Shown in pieces: positions 49,417 to 51,674 of a DNA stretch of 51,674 nt. Origin of the DNA: Phytomonas francai. Taxonomy: Eukaryota > Euglenozoa > Kinetoplastea > Trypanosomatida > Trypanosomatidae. Both the position numbers and the translations under genes were made by a program. The stretch is from positions 2,661 to 54,334 of the forward strand of contig MJCC01000025.1 of NCBI GenBank assembly GCA_001766655.1. The letters run 5' to 3'. The notes beneath the pieces are model-generated. The model was not told the DNA's origin. It saw only the letters and a list, made by a program, of their open reading frames with translations, and searched no databases. Within the stretch, counting starts at the first letter, position 1. Each line of letters opens with the position of its first letter.

Positions 49417-49809
49417 CTAACATTCCGACCGTGGTCGCCGCGTTGGCTCGTCGCTTGGGGTGGCCGTCCCGCCCTCGTGCTGGCTCCACTCCGCGGAGCT
49501 CAGGGGCTGGCTTTCCTCGCCGAGCTCGTCGGCGTCGGCGTCGGGGTCGTCCTCGGGGCTCGACCTCCGCCGGGGGGGGGCCATCGCGGCCTCGCCCTCG
49601 GCGTGGGCGCCAAAAAAGCGGTAGCAGGCGGCCTGCGCGCCGCCGAGGAAGTCGAGCGCGGGGCCGTACGCCGCCCCCCCCGCCGGCGGCCGCTCCGCGA
49701 AGTCGTCGGGCGGGGCGTCGGGGCGCGCCCGGCCGTGCGCGGCGTCGTCGTAGGCGAGCAGCTGCTCCCCGGACGCCAGGTCCCGAATCTCCACAAGCGC
49801 GTTCTGCAT
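49417..49809 (-). CDS. hypothetical small GC-rich protein, 130 residues
   Basis: ATG 49809 gives MQNALVEIRDLASGEQLLAY; the body contains GGAAYGPALDFLGGAQAACY, RFFGAHAEGEAAMAPPRRRS and ends in an acidic, Ser/Pro-rich tail. No family is recognised. The frame extends upstream to 49869 (MLYHFPLRARGV); there the sense shows CCTTTGCGTGCGAGAGGGGTCCGAG, a plausible acceptor, which favours 49809. High GC against AT-rich flanks supports coding. The Ala/Gly-rich middle could bind a partner; function is unknown. Confidence 0.62.
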   Translation of the reverse strand: MQNALVEIRDLASGEQLLAYDDAAHGRARPDAPPDDFAERPPAGGAAYGPALDFLGGAQAACYRFFGAHAEGEAAMAPPRRRSSPEDDPDADADELGEESQPLSSAEWSQHEGGTATPSDEPTRRPRSEC

Positions 49810-50397
49810 GTGGGTGGATCGCGGGGAGGCTCGGACCCCTCTCGCACGCAAAGGAAAGTGATAAAGCAAAGTAGATAGGGTAGCTTAAACTTGGATAATC
49901 TGCCTAGCGCTGTAAAACGAAAAGGAAAAAGCTGATTTTTTTAAGTGGTAAAAAGATCTCTACGAAACAAAAAAAAAAAAAAACGAGGAGGTATTATCCC
50001 ACTTTTCCATAGTATATAAGAAACAGAGACGTCTTTTTATGAACTTTCAGTTAAAGATACACTTTGTAAATTTTTTTTAATAAAATTACCCTACAAATTC
50101 ATTATTCCTATACAAAAATAATATCAATTTTCCCCATCTTTAATTTCTGTTCTTATCGACTTATTTTCCTTTGAATCGTCCTCCAGTTATATGGGGAAGG
50201 TAGATTAACTCAGATGAACAACACACTTTTTCCCATTTCCACGCATTGTTTCATGTACTTATACTCATTTTCCTTTAGTTATAAAGTAAAAAAGAAGAAA
50301 AAATAGTAATCCTAAGAGACACACTGAACACACATGATGCAGATGTTGATACATTGCTTTTCCCTTTGTGTGATCACATTTAAAATAGTCTCATGCT

Positions 50398-50428
<31 letters not shown>

Positions 50429-51125
50429 ATTTACCCACTCGAACTTGGTGTATACACAAGGACTTGTAAAAAGGTGTAGCACAAATACTTATGCAAGAGA
50501 GAGAGAGAAATGCATGTCAACTATTTGCCCTTATATTGAGTTTATCTACCACATCCCCTGTTTATTATTTTGACGCTCTGCTAATAAATATTTTGTGCAT
50601 ACTCTCTTTCAAAACCTACCAACAGGCAAGCGCGGGTTGTCAAGAAATATCAAGCCATGCATAGCTCTCATTTAACTCAAGTAATATTTCTCATTCCTTT
50701 ATTTTTCATCCCATTCATACGTTTTATTTGTTTGATTAATTCCTAGATTTATTCGCAAGTAGTGTACCTTTTTGGGGCATACCCCTCCCAACTGGTATCG
50801 GTTTGTGGCAACACAAAAGTACAGCTACTTTTCGTATCTGAATCTTAGAAGAAAAAAAAAGAAACGTTGATATCAAAAAGGAGCAGAAAGGAGTACTAAT
50901 AAACAAATGTATAGACAGATGTGTGTTCACACCATGCAGAAAGTAAATGAAGTAAATTCTCGTCCATCTATCCGCAAACCTGTGTATCCAAATAAAATAA
51001 AATTGAAACACCTTGACCTGACAAGTAAATTATAAAACTAATGAAAATTAAATTCTTAAGTGAGAGTTAGTGAGAAGAAGAAAAAAAAAATCAAGAGGAT
51101 GAAAAGAAGGTAGCTCTCTTTCTCT
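49810..51125. other. long AT-rich spacer with CT repeat
   Basis: About 1.3 kb; the longest gene-free stretch in the right half. Has A-runs at about 49969-49983, a plus-strand (CT)n at 50403-50428 (GA in the sense) and near 51113-51126. Small frames (50334-50573 plus, 50736-51011 minus) are AT-rich chance frames. It carries the PRL 3' UTR and the leader of the 130-residue gene. No gene is seen; a small RNA gene cannot be excluded. Confidence 0.6.
50403..50428 (+). repeat. (CT)n microsatellite
   Basis: Thirteen CT units on the plus strand, a GA run in the transcribed sense; it therefore does not serve as a sense pyrimidine tract for this unit. Confidence 0.85.
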
Positions 51126-51647
51126 CTACATTACCACGCATCCTCCGCCCGATTGCCGGCGCTTGTACTTCATCAGCCACTGCATCTGCACCTGGTTAAT
51201 CGCCCCGCGGCGCTTTGCGCGGATCATCTCGATGGCGTCAAGCGGGTCGATGTCGTTGAACTCGACCATCGCGAGCGCGACGAGGATCGGCGCGCGGCCG
51301 AGCCCGGCCACGCAGTGTACCCCGATCGTGCTCGCCACGCCCTCCGCCGCCACCCGCGCCTTCTCCGCGTGGAGCAGCTGCAGCCAGCTCTCGACGACCG
51401 TCCCCGGCGGAGCCCCGCCGTCGTCGAAGACCCACGTGTGGACCTGGATCCCGCTCCGCACGACCATGCTCTTGTCGTAGGTCGGGCCGCAGACCTGGAC
51501 GAGGTGCCGCACGCCGCGGCGCTGGAGCTCCTTGATGTAGATCGGCAGGTTGCTCGGCGTCGGGGCGTCGAGGATGAGGAGGTTGAAGAGGAGCTGGGAG
51601 GACTGCTTGCCGTTGTAGCACTCAATCAGCGTGCTGTTGATCTCCAT
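51126..51647 (-). CDS. PRL1: PRL-type protein tyrosine phosphatase with CaaX box
   Basis: 173 residues. PTP4A/PRL phosphatases act at membranes on phosphotyrosine or phosphoinositides and bind CNNM magnesium transporters in animals. Seen: WPD-type loop WVFDDGGAPP (72-81) with the acid at D76, the P-loop HCVAGLGRAP (111-120) with nucleophile C112 and R118, matching the PRL-specific C-V-A-G-L-G-R-A-P, a basic stretch KYKRRQSGGG before the end, and the prenylation box CVVM (170-173). With ALAMVEFNDIDPLDAIEMIR (124-143) this is a full-length PRL. The first AG after a pure C/T tract (51658-51674) is at 51650-51651, 2 nt before the ATG at 51647. The gene ends near the window edge, so upstream neighbours are not visible. 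Trypanosomatid PRL proteins are known and may be exported in Leishmania. Confidence 0.93.
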   Translation of the reverse strand: MEINSTLIECYNGKQSSQLLFNLLILDAPTPSNLPIYIKELQRRGVRHLVQVCGPTYDKSMVVRSGIQVHTWVFDDGGAPPGTVVESWLQLLHAEKARVAAEGVASTIGVHCVAGLGRAPILVALAMVEFNDIDPLDAIEMIRAKRRGAINQVQMQWLMKYKRRQSGGGCVVM

Positions 51648-51674
51648 CGCTCGGACAGGAGGGAGGGGGGGGGG

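Noticed and set aside
1..51674. tRNA, rRNA, CRISPR, insertion sequence or retroposon (ingi/SIDER-like) elements
   Set aside because: No cloverleaf, array or transposase-like frame was recognisable by eye; a snoRNA cluster in the AT-rich spacers cannot be excluded without a search.

Overview
The window is nuclear DNA of a kinetoplastid protist, most likely a trypanosomatid; I cannot fix the genus. Every convincing gene (about 23) lies on the minus strand, none needs an intron, and the genes are separated by AT-rich spacers. Those spacers often carry, in the sense orientation, a polypyrimidine tract followed by AG, as expected for spliced-leader trans-splicing. This is one polycistronic unit read from right (51.67 kb) to left. 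The standard genetic code fits.

Layout in transcription order (right to left): a PRL-type prenylated phosphatase (51.1-51.6 kb); a 1.3 kb AT-rich spacer; a small GC-rich hypothetical gene (49.4-49.8); a decayed mitochondrial-carrier gene (48.1-49.0); the ribosome-biogenesis nuclease LAS1 (45.9-46.9); an NHL/SMP-30-like beta-propeller (44.4-45.4); a small disordered protein (43.4-44.0); then a giant gene of about 12.1 kb (30.7-42.9) for a bridge-like lipid transfer protein of the BLTP1/Csf1/Tweek family. The giant gene is interrupted by a 79-N assembly gap that also breaks the reading frame. Next come mitoribosomal bL17m, a small hypothetical, eIF1A, a 779-residue hypothetical with a possible mitochondrial N terminus, a MORN-repeat protein fused to seven membrane spans, a kinetoplastid-type protein with a repeated W-x-T-P-x-x-A-x-x-L motif, a 75-residue protein, a KLHDC4-like Kelch/DUF4110 protein, a hypothetical, the glycosome-import AAA ATPase PEX6, a DEAD-box helicase, a 2-oxoglutarate/Fe(II) dioxygenase, a type I PRMT, an atypical adenylate kinase with a DPY-30/RII-like N terminus, mitoribosomal uL15m and the histone chaperone ASF1. 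The leftmost 3.9 kb has no intact gene but holds the relic of a type II membrane glycosyltransferase of the PLOD/GT25-like fold.

The genes do not form one pathway, as is normal for a kinetoplastid cluster. They cover mitochondrial translation, cytosolic translation and ribosome assembly, organelle biogenesis and lipid transfer, chromatin, and flagellar or cytoskeletal candidates. Base composition is strongly uneven: PEX6, the 3' half of the lipid-transfer gene, bL17m, LAS1, the PRL phosphatase and part of the 24.4-26.7 kb gene are very GC-rich and throw long spurious open frames on both strands, while ASF1, adenylate kinase, PRMT and the MORN-membrane gene are much more AT-rich. The most notable items are the two unrecognised pseudogenes, the MORN plus seven-span fusion, the LAS1 homologue, the four-fold motif protein, and several genes whose first AG after the pyrimidine tract lies 0-3 nt from the start codon.
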